The notes: generated by a model from the sequence alone, not told the origin. 64,000 nucleotides of DNA from Moringa oleifera (GCA_021397835.1 JAJFZO010000355.1:1-64000), one strand, 5' to 3'. Shown: positions 49,151-61,640, numbered from the stretch's first letter. Numbers and translations: made by a program.

Positions 49151-50150
49151 AAGATATGCTTAACTTTAAATTGTGTTTGAGTTAACATCTAATTTAAATT
49201 AATTAATATATTTTATTTTTAAATATTATAATTTGATTTTATGTATAAAATTTAAATCATGATTTAACACAATATTTACTTTAATTTTTATATTATGATA
49301 ATTTGTAAAATAATAATTAAATTAATAAATATGACATTATTCAAAAATAAAAAATTTATCATAATATTATATTTATATAAAAATAATGATATTGTATTAA
49401 TATCAAAAAATACATGCAAATTTTTTATATATTTAACAACAATTAATTACTGATTTATCAACAAAAATATAACATAAATTTAAATTTGTAGTCATATTTA
49501 AAAAATATCTTCTGAAATACGTTGTTTTCCATTTAGATAAAATCTACAATTGTGGTCCAAATGTGTTGTTCAAGGTGTTTGTTTTAAGCTTCATTTAGTA
49601 ATACAATTTTTAAGGAGATGCGTTTGGACTCGGGATCAAGATTTTGCATTGATTGGGTTGTGTTGATCATGATAATTTAATAAAATTAATCATTAAAATT
49701 TATTTATTATTTATGAATATTATTATTATATATTATAAAAAAATATCTTTATTGATTTATGTTGTGTTTAAATAATTTAATAAAATTAATTATTAAGATT
49801 TTTAAAATTTTATTACTATTATTATACATTATAAAGATGTTTTGGATAAGTGTCTTGTAAAAACCTTAATCGAATACTTCCTCTCCTAATATTTACTATG
49901 AATTTCAAAAGGTTATCGAATAAATCTTAATCGATGGTAATAGTTATATTGTGCATTGCAAAAAATTTTATAAATTGAGAGTATTCAAATTAAAGATATT
50001 ATATTATGAATTTTGATTTAAAATTTTTTATGGATTAAAAAAATATTCAAGCTATTATCATAAAAAATTTAAAATTTTTTTAATATTATTTTTTTAAAAA
50101 ATTATTATTAAATATTTAAAAAATTCATAATAAACAGTTAAAAAAATTAT
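49151..50150. other. AT-rich insertion or replacement between G2 gag and protease
   Basis: About 1 kb, very AT-rich, with no gypsy coding signal. It takes the place of the C-terminal gag, zinc knuckle and start of protease. No clear repeat boundary. Confidence 0.5.
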
Positions 50151-50860
50151 TCAAAATTGAAAAGTAAAACTCAAACCCTATAGTGTACTCCTCCACTAAA
50201 AGTTCTCTTTTTAATATCAAGTTATCAAATTCTATAGTGTACTTTTGCACTCCCAAGGTATTTAGCAATGGTTTGATCTTATGGTTCTTCAAGCTCTCTT
50301 TTTAATATCAAGTTATCAAATTCTATAGTGTACTCCTCCACTAAAAGTTTCTTTTGCTTAAAATTATTGATTTGAGAAAGATATCTTGCCTAATATTGTC
50401 AAGTACTTCCTTTTTAATTCCTTTTTCATCTTTTCCCTCGTCACAATCTTATTCTTCCTACCAAGTTCCCTTTGTCTTTTCAAATTCTCCCACAAAAAAG
50501 ATGGAACTCAAATATTCTTTTCACCACATTAAACCAATCAACTAAATCATCAATACAGATTTTACCTTCAATCTCCAAGATGTGTAACTTTGGCTTGTGC
50601 TTGTTCTGCCATTCATCTTATTCTTTATACCTTGCATGATATCCAACCATGTCTCTTGAGTGAAGAGGTGTGTCTTCATCATAAGTAAAATCTTGAGCTT
50701 CATTATCATACTGATTATCACGTCCCTTGAGTTCCTCAATCACCACAACCTTCTTATCTAATCTACAATGCAATCTTTCAAGTTGCAACCTTAAAGACTT
50801 AATATCAACATCATGGTGACTCTCTTCACTAGTAACTTCATTTTCATTCCGTCTTGCCAT
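50150..50860 (-). pseudogene. Ty3/gypsy element G2 gag, 5' part
   Basis: Starts at ATG 50860 (MARRNENEVTSEESHHDVDI), with a coiled-coil-like IKSLRLQLERLH, a capsid region (VDWFNVVKRIFEFH) and VEEYTIEFDNL. A tandem duplication of about 91 bp (units starting 50205 and 50296) disrupts the C-terminal part. In-frame stops. The leader between the LTR remnant and the ATG lacks a recognisable primer site. Confidence 0.8.
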
Positions 50861-50869
50861 GATTTCTAA

Positions 50870-51459
50870 CCTTGTGCCCACCACCAAGTACAAGTATAAA
50901 TTTGAATAGATATGAATAAAAATAGGAATAAAAGGCTTATCATCAAGTTTATTTACCAAAAGAATGTAGAAAATCACCACCCTAAAGACAATAAACAAGG
51001 GTACAAAAACTTCACAACTCACTACTCAAAGGATTATAGATAAACACCACCCAAAGAGATATAGAGATGTTTCACATCACTCAATGACTCTCAACCAAAG
51101 AGATACAATGATGGAAGAGAGAACCTAAATAGTTTCTGAACATGCAACTTAAGTCTAAGCTATCATCGAAGTCCAAAGCATGAAAATAAATACTACTGCA
51201 TCAAACAACCCTCCATGCCTTGGGATTTTAAAAATCATTAAGTTTTAGTTGATAACTGAATTATTTAATGCATTTGTTTGTCAAAAATAGAGTTAGTCGA
51301 CTTAAATAAATCTCTCTTGAAGATTACTAAGGTGCATGCCAATGGTTCACCATTAAAGAAGCTTCGATAATATCCTTTCTAGAAAATGTTCTAAAGAGCA
51401 TGCTAACTATCCTTCACATAGCATCATGGGCCTAAATATGATAATGTAATCCTGTGTCA
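50870..51459 (-). repeat. LTR of gypsy element G2 (5' LTR, 3' end deleted)
   Basis: Aligns with the solo LTR at 58494-59127 (shared GAGATACAATGATG, CAACCCTCCATGC and AAGGTGCATGCCAA on +). The left LTR border in minus sense begins TGACACAGG at 51459. The last stretch of the LTR and the primer site are missing. Confidence 0.75.
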
Positions 51460-51957
51460 TTGATTAAAAAATACGAATAATACAAAGTTCATTTTGATTT
51501 TTATCTTAATATTAATTATCGAATTATTAATCTCACTCTTCATAAAATTATATAATTTAAAAAATTATAATTAGCTAAATTTAAATTTTATGAAATATCA
51601 TTAAATTTAAAATTAAATAATGTTCTTGTTACTTTTCAATCAACATGAGAATAAGGATATAAAAAAGCATTATATTATTAGATTAACCTCTTTTACTAAT
51701 TCAATGATCTATAAATATTATATAACTTGTTAAAATTAGATGACATAAAACATAACTTTTTTTTTATTAGAGAGAATTGTTCATTGGTTAACTTGCTATT
51801 AGTATATTAATAAGTAAGTCCTCTTAAAGTTGATATATAATTTATATTTGAAATAGTTTCTCTTAATTTAAAAAAAAATATGAAAAAAGACACAAACATG
51901 GTTTTCATAAACTTTTTCCTTTGAAAAATTCCTATTTAACTCTTTAAATTTGTTTGT
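51460..51957. other. AT-rich spacer
   Basis: No gene or recognisable repeat seen. Confidence 0.4.
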
Positions 51958-52556
51958 TCTGAATTAAAAATTATAGAGTTGATATTGATACATATTAATC
52001 ACTAGATATTTTTCAAATAAACTATTTAAAATTAAAATTATTTTTTTTTGTATGTGTACTAGGTTGGTATTACGTGAATAAACATAACAAAATCAAGCTG
52101 GCTAGCAATATCATAAAAATAAATTACAAAAAAATATTATTATTTTCTGTTAAACTTCAAATAAAAATGATTTCTCATTATTTCTCCCCTAACATATCAA
52201 TATTCTCACTATGAGCTTTCAAAAATATTTGAAAAAATTAAATAAAAACCATATATCACAAACTTCTCACGCCTTCTTCCATGTATTTCACATGCAAATA
52301 TCATATATGCAATACTATTTTTTAATTAATCTCTTTTATGTTTATAATTAACATTGAATCAAATACCATAATACAATGAATAATTTAATATATAATATAA
52401 TAAAATTTTTCTTTCTCCTTAATATTATCATTGTGAATTCTTGGAAAAGAGAAAACTTAGATTCAAACATACTCTTTGTTCAGAATAATAATAATACTAC
52501 TAATAATTGTAATAACAATGATGATTATGATGGTAATAAAATTGATAATGATGATG

Positions 52557-52626
<70 letters not shown>

Positions 52627-53900
52627 TGATAATAATAATAAAAAATAAAAAATCATAATACAGTAAAAAATAATAAAAATAAAATTTTAAATAGAATACA
52701 AAAAAGTGGAACAAAATAAAAAAATCAAAAATAATGAAAAATAGTAAAAATTAAAAATAAGGAGATATTAAAATTTTTTTGACAATAGAAAATTTGGTAA
52801 AATAGAAACTACATGAAAATTTTAAAAACCAAAATATTTCTTTGAAAAAATTAAAAAAATAAAAAATAAAGCAAACAAATTAAAAAAATTATCTCCCTTT
52901 CTCTTACTATTTTATTCTACAATCATTTATTTAATATTAATTCGTTGAAAAATAATTTAAATGAAAAACTAAAAATATAAATAGAGAAACAAAATAAAAA
53001 AGCGGTTCTCTCTTTCTCATATACTGTGACCAATTTTCTTCAATCACAATAATGCTAAGTACCTCCTAAACTTAGAGGAAGAATGAGAAATATTAAGAAT
53101 ACATGTTCTCTTTTAATCATTTCCCTAATCGTCAAATCAACATTATTGTGTTATGACTTTTTCATGTCAACCATTACGAACAACCACCATAAGGTTAGTT
53201 ATTCCTTTGATCCATCTATAATTTCTCCTCATCTCTCTGTAAGTTATTATTGTAGTGGAGACCACCCCATTACAGTGTTGACAATGAAGGTCCTAAGGAC
53301 CACTTTACAATTGCTTGGATGATACGTTCTAAATTTTTTTCCAAGATCAAACATTTTTTCTATCTCATTGATTTATGTGAATGAATTTATGTATATGAAT
53401 TGAATTGATTTTGGTAATATATTTTCAAGTTTATCTCCTTTGAAGATTCGTACTAGAAAAAAAATAAAAAAGTCAATGTGGATGATGTATCAAGTTACAA
53501 AATGATTTTTCTGGTTTTTTGGATTCTTATTTTGTTCTTAGTGAGTTGCTAGTTTGGGTTTTTGGTGGATATGAGAAATGATGTGAAATTTGAAAGAAAA
53601 TATGATATGAGGATTGGCGATTTTGAATGATAATTGGTACGTAAGGAATTTAGAGAATAGGTAGGGAAGTTAAAGAAAATATGGCTAAATTTTTTTAGAA
53701 GCATTAACAAACCATTGTGTTCACATATACTTGAAAACTTTGCTTGTTATGATGGGTTATCATGGTCAAATCATAAATGGTGATCAATGTAGAGGTAGTA
53801 CTACTTAAGAGATACATGTTTCATGTTCTTACATAAACCTCATTTACTTGTGTGAAGTTTTCGTTATATTAGCATGCACCTCTTCACGTAGATTCAAACA
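51958..53900 (+). repeat. AT-rich repeat R, copy 2 (longest)
   Basis: Begins GAATTAAAAATTATAGAG (compare 63172) and includes GGTTGGTATTACGTGAATAA. It contains an expanded AAT microsatellite and ends in ACTTGAAAACTTTGCTTGTT and CTTCACGTAGATTCAAA before the next telomere-like array. Copy 1 shares only the part after about 52260. Confidence 0.78.
52546..52641. repeat. (AAT)n / (GAT)n microsatellite
   Basis: About 20 uninterrupted AAT triplets flanked by GAT triplets. Runs of Asn or Ile in translations of this stretch are artefacts. Copies 1 and 3 of repeat R have only short, broken versions. Confidence 0.95.
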
Positions 53901-53904
53901 ACAA

Positions 53905-54378
53905 CACACCTAATCACTAAACTCTAAACCCAAAACTCTAACTTCTTAACTCTTAATCCAAAACTTGGATCCCTAAATTGTAAATCCTAAACCTCAAACC
54001 ATAATGCTAATCCCCAAATCTTAACCATTAAACCCTAACCCCTAAATACTTAACCCTAAACATGAAGCCCTAAGCCTCATATCTTAAACCCTAACTCGTA
54101 AACCCTATACCTTAAATCCTAAACCTAAAGCACTAACCTTGAGCCCAGACCCTTTATCCTTAAACCCTAAACTTTAATCCTTAAATGCTTAACTCTAACA
54201 TTTAAGCCCAAATTCCTAAATTCTTAACCCCAAACACTACATCCTAAATACTAAACCATAAAACCTAAACCCCAAAACTTAAACCTTAAATTTTAAACAA
54301 TAAGTTGTAAGTCATGAATAATAAACTCTAAACCCTATATATCATAAACCGCTACACCATAACCCTACCCTCTAGATT
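53905..54378 (+). repeat. Decayed telomere-like array, CCCTAAA strand
   Basis: CCCTAAA variants (AACCCTAACCCCTAAATACT) up to a strand switch at 54372-54389. Confidence 0.85.
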
Positions 54379-54389
54379 TTACAATCTAG
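54372..54389. other. Inverted repeat at telomere-array strand switch
   Basis: CTAGATT-TTAC-AATCTAG, a perfect 7-bp stem with a 4-nt loop, exactly where CCCTAAA polarity changes to TTTAGGG. Confidence 0.8.
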
Positions 54390-57300
54390 TTTCTTATGAT
54401 TTTTGGGCCTATGGTCTATAGTTTTAGTGTTTTTGGATTGAGGTTTTGGGTTTAGTGTCCATAATCTAGGGTCTGGGGTCTTGGTTCTAGGGTCAAAGTT
54501 TCATGTTTTAAGGTCTTTGATTTAGGGTTTGATTTGGGGTTCACTTTAGGGTTTAAAGGTCTGTAGCCTAGGCTTTAAGATATAAGGTATAGGTTTTAAG
54601 GTCTAAGGTTTAGGTTTTAGGAGTGCCTTGGGTTCTACAGTTAGGGTTTAGGAATTAGAGTACAAGATCAAGATTTTTGGGCCTAAGATCTCAAGTTTTG
54701 CAATTTTAAGGTTTTAGAGTTATATGATTTAGGTCAAATGTTCAGGGTCTTGGGTTCAATGTGTAAGTTTTAAGTTTTAGGGTCTTAAGGTTTCATGGTC
54801 TTGGATCTAGGGTTTAAAGGCCTAAGGCCTAGGGTCTATGGTATTGGGTGTAGGTTCCATGGTCTAGGGTGTGTGGTCCAGGTTCTAGAGTCTTGAGTCC
54901 AAGGATCTATGGTTTTAGGGTTGAGGAGTTAAGGCCTAGGGTTTAGATTTTGGGGTCCAAGGTCTGGAGTCTAAGGTTTAGGACTAAGATTTACAATAGA
55001 AGGCAAATAGTGTAGAGTCTAAGATCTAGGGTTTGGGATCTATATTTTAGGTTGTAAGGTTAGGATTTTAAGGTTTAAGTTCTACTATCTAGGGTTTAGG
55101 AACTAAGGTCTTTGGTTTAGGGTCTTGGGTTTAGTGTCTACAATTTTGGCTTTAGGATCTTGGTTCATAGGTTTAGGGTAGTCTAGGGTTTACGGTCAAT
55201 GGTCTAAGGTCGAGGGTTTAAGGTTTTAGGGTTAAAGGTCTAGAGTGTCTAGCATCTTGGTTTATGGTCCAGAGTATAGAACTGTAGCCTCTAGGGTCTT
55301 GGGTTTGAGTGTTTAGGGTTAAGGGTTTAGAGTCTTCAATCTTTTAATTAGGAAGAATTTATGGTTTTTGGGTTTAGGGTAGCGTTTTAGGCTTAGAGTT
55401 AGGGTGTAGGGTTTAGAGTCCTAAATCTAAGGTTTAACATTTCAGGATGTAGAGTTTCAGAGTAGGGTTCTGAGTTTAAGGTTTTAGGATGTAGTGTTTA
55501 AGAACAGGGTGTTCAAGGTCTAAATATAGGATCTCGAGTCTAAGGTAAATGGTGTAAGGTTTAGGATATGGACTATAGGAGTTAGTTTCTAGAGTCTAAA
55601 GTCTAATGTCTAGGTTTTAGGAAAGAGAGTCTAGTATAGTTTAAGAATTAGGGTTTCGATTTTAGGTTCTAGGATGTATGTTTAAGGTAAAGCGTGTAGG
55701 TTTAAGGTCTAGGTAATTAGAGTTTAGGGCTTAGGGTCTATGGTCTAGGGTATAAGGCCTGGGGTCTAGGTCGAGGGTTTAGGCTCTTAGGCTCAAGGTC
55801 TAACATGTAGGCTCCAAGATCTATTGTCTTAGATCCAAGGTCTAACGTTTAAGTTTTAGAATTTTAGAGTCACAATGTGTAGGGTTTTAGGATCATGGGT
55901 GTAAGATTTAAGATTTTGGGTTTAGGGTATTGGTTCTTTTGTCTAGGGTTTAGGGTCGAAGGTATTGGGTCTTGGGTTTAAGGTATAAGAGCTAGAGTCT
56001 ATAGTTTAGGGCCTTGGGTATAGCGTCGAAGGTTTAGGGTGTAGAGTGTAGGGTTAAGGATTTAGGGTCTAGGGTCTAGGTTTAAGGTATAAGATCTTAG
56101 GATTTTAGGGTTTATAATCTAAAGTTTTCGAGTTTTAAGGTGTAAAGGTCTAGGGTTTCAAGTATAAGGTTTTAGAGTTTTAGGGCTTAGGTTCTAAGGT
56201 GTTGGGTCTTGGGTCTAGAATGTGAGGCCTAAAGTCTATGATTTAGGTTCTACAGTTTAGGATCTATGGTCCAAGGGTTACTGGTTTAGGATTTAGAACG
56301 AAGGTCTTTAAGGCTTAAGGTGTATAGTGTATGGGTCAAGGATCCATGATCTAAGGTTTTAAGGTCTAAGGATTAGGGTTTTAGGGTTTAAAGTTATATG
56401 ATTTTAGGTGTAGGTCTAAGATTTAGATTTTAAGGTCTCAGGTCTTAAGTTTAGGGCCTAAAGTTTATGGTCTAGGTTCTAGGGTCTAAGGTTTTAGGAT
56501 TTTAAAGTTTTTAGGTCTTACAAACTAAGTCTATCGTCTAAGCTTTAGGGTGAATGTTTCAAGATTCCAACTTCTAAGGTTTAGGGAATAAGCTTCAAGG
56601 TGTAGATTAGGCCCAAGGTCTAGGTTATGGGTTTTAGGGTCCATGATCTGAGGTTTGGAAACTAGGGTCTAAGATTTAGGAATTTAGGCTTTGTTTAAGG
56701 TTTAAGGGTCTAGGATCTAGGGCTTACGTTTTTAGCATTGAGGAATTAGGAACTAAGGTCCAAGGTTTAGGGTTTAGCATCAAGTATATAGGGTCTAAAA
56801 TCTAGCATCTAAGATCTAGGTTATAAGATGTAGGTTGTAGATTTTAAGAATTTAAGGTTTCAGAGTGTATGGGTGTTAAGGTCTACGGTTTAGGGTATTG
56901 TTGTCTTAGTGTCTATTATCTAAGGTTTGAAGGTCTAGTGCCTAGGGTTAAGGTTTAATTAGATTGTCTAGCTTCTTGATTTATGATTTAGAATATAGAA
57001 TTATAGGCTCTAAGGATTGGAGTTTAAGATCTATTATTTTCAGTTTAGGGTAGCATTTAGTCTAAGAGTTAGGGTCTAGGATTTAAGGTTTCAAGATATA
57101 GAGTTTCTAAAGAGGGTTCAAGGTTTAAGGTTTCAAGATATAGACTTTCTAAAAAGGGTTCAAGGTTTAAGGTTTTAGAATATAGTGTTTAAGAACAGGG
57201 TTAAGTGTTCAAGGTCTAGGTCTAAGATCTCGGGTCTGGGGTTTACGGTTTGTAGTAGAAGAGTTACGTTTTGGGGTCTAAGGTCTTATGTCAAGGTTTC

Positions 57301-58490
57301 AGGAAGGAGATTTTAAGATATAAGGTTTAAGATTAGGGTCTTGGTTTTACTGTCTATGGTTCACATTTTAGGATCTTGGGTCCAGGTTTTATGATTTAGG
57401 TTTATAAAAAGCATCTACATTTAAGGTCTAGCTAATTAGAGTTTAGGGCCTATGGTCTGTGGTTTACATATAAGATCTAGGGTGTGGTGTTTATGAATTA
57501 GTGTTCCAGAGTCAAGGCTCTAGTGTTTAAGGTCTAACATGTATGGTCCTATGATTGAGATCTCCATGGTCTAGGGTCTAGGTTTTAGGTTTTAGAATTT
57601 TACAGGCTTAAGTGTAATGTGTAGGGTTTTAGGATTATGGTTATAGGGTGTAGCATTTTGGGTTTAGGGACTACAATGTAGGTCTAGAGTCTTGGGTCTA
57701 TGATTTAGGTATAAAGTCTAAGGGTTTATGGTCTAGGGCCTTCGGTATAATGTCGAAGGTTTAGGGTGTGGGATGTAGGGTCAAGGTTTTTAGAACTACA
57801 GTCTAGGTTTAGGGTATAAGGTTTTAGGATTTTAGGGGCTATAATATAGGGTTTTAGGGTTTTAAGGTGTAAAGGTCTATGGTCTCGGGTATAAGGTTTT
57901 AGAGTTTTAGGGTTTAGGTTGTAAGGTGTTGGATCTAGTATCTAAAATGTAGGGCCTAAGATCTACAATTAAGGTTCTAGGGTTTAAGATCTACGATCCA
58001 AGGGCTAAGGTTGACGATTTAAGGTCAAAGATCCAACATTTAAACAATAAGGTATAGGGCTTTTAGGATTTAGAACTAAGGCTTGGGATTTAAAGTCATG
58101 GGTATATAGTTTATGGGTCAAGGGTCCATGGTTTTAGTAGAGTTTTAGGGTCTAAGGATTAGAGTTTTAAGGTTTGGTGTTTTAAGATTTTGGGTCTAGG
58201 GTTTAAGGTTTTGGTTTTAAGGTCTTAGGTCTAGGGCCTAAAGTTTATGGTCTAGGTTCCAAGGTCTAAAGTTTTAGGATTTTAAGAATTCAAAGTTTTA
58301 GAAACTAGCTCTATGATCTAAGCTTTATGGTGAATGTTTGAGGATTCCAACTTCTAAGGTTTAGGTTTTAAGCTCCAAAGTATAGATTAGGTCCAGGATC
58401 TAAGTTACAAGTTTTAAGGTTTTAAGGTCCATGATCTAACAAAGGTTTGGAATTTAAGGTCCAATGTTTACGGTTTAGGGTGTAAGGTGG
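54390..58490 (-). repeat. Decayed telomere-like array, TTTAGGG strand (4.1 kb)
   Basis: Longest array: GGGTCTAGGGTTTAAGGTCT-type variants without interruption. Larger-scale repetition is present, for example near 56100-56560 and 57820-58330 (GGTCTAAAGTTTTAGGATTT, CCAACTTCTAAGGTTTAGG), so it was amplified in blocks of about 1.7 kb after decay began. The repeated phrase TCTAGGGT differs from the pure heptamer. Confidence 0.85.
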
Positions 58491-58493
58491 CAT

Positions 58494-59127
58494 TGAATTA
58501 TGATGGAATAGTATTTGGCATAGAAATAATATAACTTTGCTAGAAAATTTGTTTATAAGGTACTAGCACAGGTTCAAACAAATTTGAATAACAATAAGGG
58601 ATAAAGGCTCATCACTCAAAAGGTTACTAAAGAGGTACAAAAAATCACCACCACCCTATGGGCAATAAACAAGGATACGAAAACCTCTTAACCCACCATT
58701 CATAAGGTTACAAATGAGTACCACCTTAAAAGATATAGAGATGTTTCTCACTGCTCAATGGTTTTGAACCAAAGAGATACAATGATGAAAGAGAGAAATC
58801 AAAAAGCTTCTGCACACACAATCAAAGTCTAAGCTATCTTCAATGTTTAAAGCATCAAAATCAAACAACCCTCCATGCATTGAGTCTACGAAAAACAATT
58901 AAGTTTTTACTAATGACTAGCCTATTTAATGGATTTGTTTGATAAAAATAAATGAAGTTAGTGGGTTGAAATAACTTTATCTTGAAAATTGTTAAGGTGC
59001 ATGCCAACTGCTTACCACTAAAGAAGCTCCCATAACTTCCTCTCTTGAAAGTCTTCCAAGGTATATGCCAATTACCCATCACATGGTATCATGGGCTGAT
59101 TGTGATAACATAAGCATTCCCGTGTCA
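58494..59127 (-). mobile_element. Solo LTR of the gypsy G family inside telomere-like array
   Basis: 634 bp, starting TGACACGGGAATGC and ending CCATCATAATTCA in minus sense, so TG...CA borders. Both sides are TTTAGGG-type array. I see no matching 5-bp target duplication (GGCAT on the left, ATGAT on the right). The frame at 58861-59082 lies wholly within the LTR and is not a gene. Confidence 0.75.
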
Positions 59128-59343
59128 ATGATTTAGGATCTTGGGTTCAGGCTCTAGGGTGTAGGGTCTATGATTCAGGGTTTATGGTTTGCGGTTTAAA
59201 GTCTAGAGCATAAGAGTTTAGGGGTCTAAAGTCTAGGGTTGCATGGTCAAGGGTGTAGAGTCTAGGTTTTAAGGTATAAGAGTCAAGTGTTTTGGATTCA
59301 ACGTTTAAGGTCGAAAGATTAGGGTTATAACGTCCAAGGTGGT
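59128..59343 (-). repeat. Decayed telomere-like array, TTTAGGG strand, right of solo LTR
   Basis: ATTTAGGATCTTGGGTTC and similar; continuation of the 54.4-58.5-kb array beyond the LTR. Confidence 0.82.
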
Positions 59344-59674
59344 ACTATATTAGCATGGAACACTGTTTCGAATAGAAATGATATAACTTTGTTGAAATTT
59401 TTTTTGAAAGTACCAATAACAAGTTCGAATAGATTTGAATAAAAATAAGACACAAAAAGCTCACCACCAAGTTTAATACCAAAGAGATAAAGAAAATCAT
59501 CACGTTAAAGACAATGAACCAGAATAAAGAAATCTAATAACTCACTGTTTACCACTTAAAAAATTACAGATAGGCACCACTCTAAGAGATATAGAGAGGT
59601 TTCTCATCACTTAAAGGCTCCTAACCAAAGAGATACAAAGATAAAAGCGAGAACCCAAAGAGTACAGATGTGCT
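59344..59674 (-). repeat. Partial LTR of the gypsy G family
   Basis: Same sequence as the 3' half of the solo LTR (AAAGAGATACAAAGAT, TATAGAGAGGTTTCTCATC). Its 5' half is missing, and it sits at a second strand switch of the telomere-like array. Confidence 0.75.
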
Positions 59675-60290
59675 AGATCTTAGACTTTATGCTGTAAACC
59701 ACAAACCCTAGACTATAAACCCTAACAACCTAAAACCCCAAAACACTAAAAGTTTAGGTCTTAGACCCAAGACTCTTAATCGTAAAACCTTAAACCTTAA
59801 CCATAGATCCTAAAACCATAGATCTTAGACCCCAAAGCTAAAACATTAGATATGATACTCTAAAGCCCTATATTCTTCATCCAAAAACCTTAGACCCTAA
59901 ACTCGAGGCCTTAAACCCTACATCTTAGGCCTCAAAACTTAAAAACTAAAACTCAAACCCTTGAGCCTAGATTACCGACTCTATACCGTGATCTTAAAAA
60001 CCAAAACCAAAAACTCTAAATCTAAAACTTTAGAAACATAAACTGTAAACTCTAGACCTTGGGTCCTAAATCCCTAAAATCATAAAACCCTAGACCCTGG
60101 ACCATAGAACCTAAAACCTAAAACCCTAGATCATAAACCTAAGACCTTAAAATCCCAAAGCCCTAGAGCCCTAAGACTTGGACCCTAGACCCTAAACTTA
60201 AAGCCCTAGTACCTGGACCCTAATTTGTAAGTAATAGACCCTATACCCTAATACCTAAACTCTAGATTCCATGTGTTAGTATATATTTTC
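59675..60290 (+). repeat. Decayed telomere-like array, CCCTAAA strand
   Basis: AAACCCTAGACTATAAACCC-type variants, opposite in polarity to the array on the left of the partial LTR. Confidence 0.85.
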
Positions 60291-60294
60291 ATGC

Positions 60295-60588
60295 TTTAGA
60301 ATTAGAAAGAAGCTTAGAATTTAACTGAATTTGTAGTAACTTTTTGACTTCTATCTTTTATCCCTATATAAAATAGTAAGAAACAACTATGTATATTTTA
60401 GGGATTTTTGTATCTTTTTTTGTTGTCTTTTGGTTATGACATTTTGTATCCCTTTGATATTAAACTTGATGGTGAGCCTTTTATTTCAATTTTTATTCAA
60501 ATCTATTTGAACTTGTTCTTGTGCTTTTGGTCAAGTTTCTAACAAAGTTCTATAATTTCCATTCTAAATATTGTTCCATCATGACACA
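60295..60588 (+). repeat. LTR fragment of gypsy element G3 (plus orientation)
   Basis: Holds the 3' part of the family LTR: TTGGTGAGCC-like block, TTCAAATCTATTTGAACTTG and TTCCATCATGACACA. The left end merges with the telomere-like array. Confidence 0.7.
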
Positions 60589-60596
60589 ATACTGAT

Positions 60597-60608
60597 TAGT
60601 ATCAAAGC
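60597..60608 (+). promoter_or_regulatory. Decayed primer-binding site for tRNA-iMet
   Basis: TAGTATCAAAGC matches the plant retrotransposon site TGGTATCAGAGC at 10 of 12 bases; both differences are G-to-A. It lies 8 bases after the LTR end and 11 bases before the gag ATG. Confidence 0.7.
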
Positions 60609-60618
60609 ATCAGGTATC

Positions 60619-61640
60619 ATGGCAAGATGAAATAGAAAAGAAGTTGCTGATAAAAGAAGTAAACACGATGATGATGTCACCTGTGGGGTTGCAACTAGAA
60701 CGATCGAAGCATAGATAACATGAAAAGGATGCAATCATTAAGGAACTCAGGGACGTAATAATCAGTGAGAGACTTGGGTAGTTATCGTGAAAGGAATAGA
60801 GAACAAGATTATGACAAAACATGCAAAACCTAAAATTTGACAGCTCAAGAGTTCGAAGATAAAACCTGCGTTGATAATTTTTTTTTATTGGCTTAATACA
60901 ATAGAAAGAATAGTTGAGTTTTATGAACTACTAAAACATAAGAAAGTAAAGTCAGTTGCACTCAAACTCAAAAAGAATGCATCTTTTTGGAGGGAAAGAG
61001 TTAATTCTTAGCCTACTCTCCAAAGCAAGGTGGTGTCAAATGGGCAAGAAAATGGTGAAGGATCTCCTGCCAACAAGCAAACATCCAATTCTTCTACAAC
61101 AAGTGGTAGGAAATGTTTCTAATGCCATGGTTTTGAGCATACTACTTCTCATTGTCTAAATAGAAAGATTATTACTTTAGTTAAGGATGTTAGTGATGGA
61201 GAAGAAGATAAAAGTAACAATGATCTAGAACATGATGGTAATGAGGATGAGATGACCTATGCTAATCATGGTATGTCCATTGTAGTGCATCGTAACTTGA
61301 AAGTGTCCAAAGTGACAGAGGATTAAAGTTGGGTAAGAAAGAATGTGTTTCACACTAAATCTACTTTTCATGGCTGGGCATACTTAATGATTATTGACAG
61401 TGACAGCTTTAAAACAAGATATTCATGGAGATGGTGTAAAGATACTATTCCACATCTCAATCCTTACCAATTGTGTTGGTTGCAAAAAAAGAGTGAAATT
61501 AAAGTGACTAAAAAAGATGTTTAATTTCATTTTCTATTAGAAAGACTTATAAAGATGAAGTATAGTGTGATGTTGCTCTTATGGATACTAGCCATTTGTT
61601 ATATGGTAGACCTTGGCTATAGATGCTTGTCATTTATTAT
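60619..61640 (+). pseudogene. Ty3/gypsy element G3: gag and protease remnant (truncated)
   Basis: ATG at 60619 (MAR-stop-NRKEVADKRSKHDDD) corresponds to the MARRN start of G2. The middle of gag is deleted near 60780-60890. It resumes with WLNTIERIVEFYELLK and KNASFWRE. The zinc knuckle at about 61087-61131 keeps C-x2-C-x4-H-x4-C (CHGFEHTTSHC), with a stop between the first two Cys. An acidic EDKSNNDLEHDGNEDEMTYA linker and a decayed protease region follow. It is cut at about 61640 where satellite block 2 begins. No RT. Opposite in orientation to G1/G2. Confidence 0.8.

Noticed and set aside
52463..52714. Poly-Asn / poly-Ile ORFs
   Set aside because: Produced by the AAT microsatellite in three frames and on both strands.
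39700..60290. A true chromosome end
   Set aside because: The telomere-like arrays are internal, heavily mutated, switch polarity and are flanked by other repeats on both sides.
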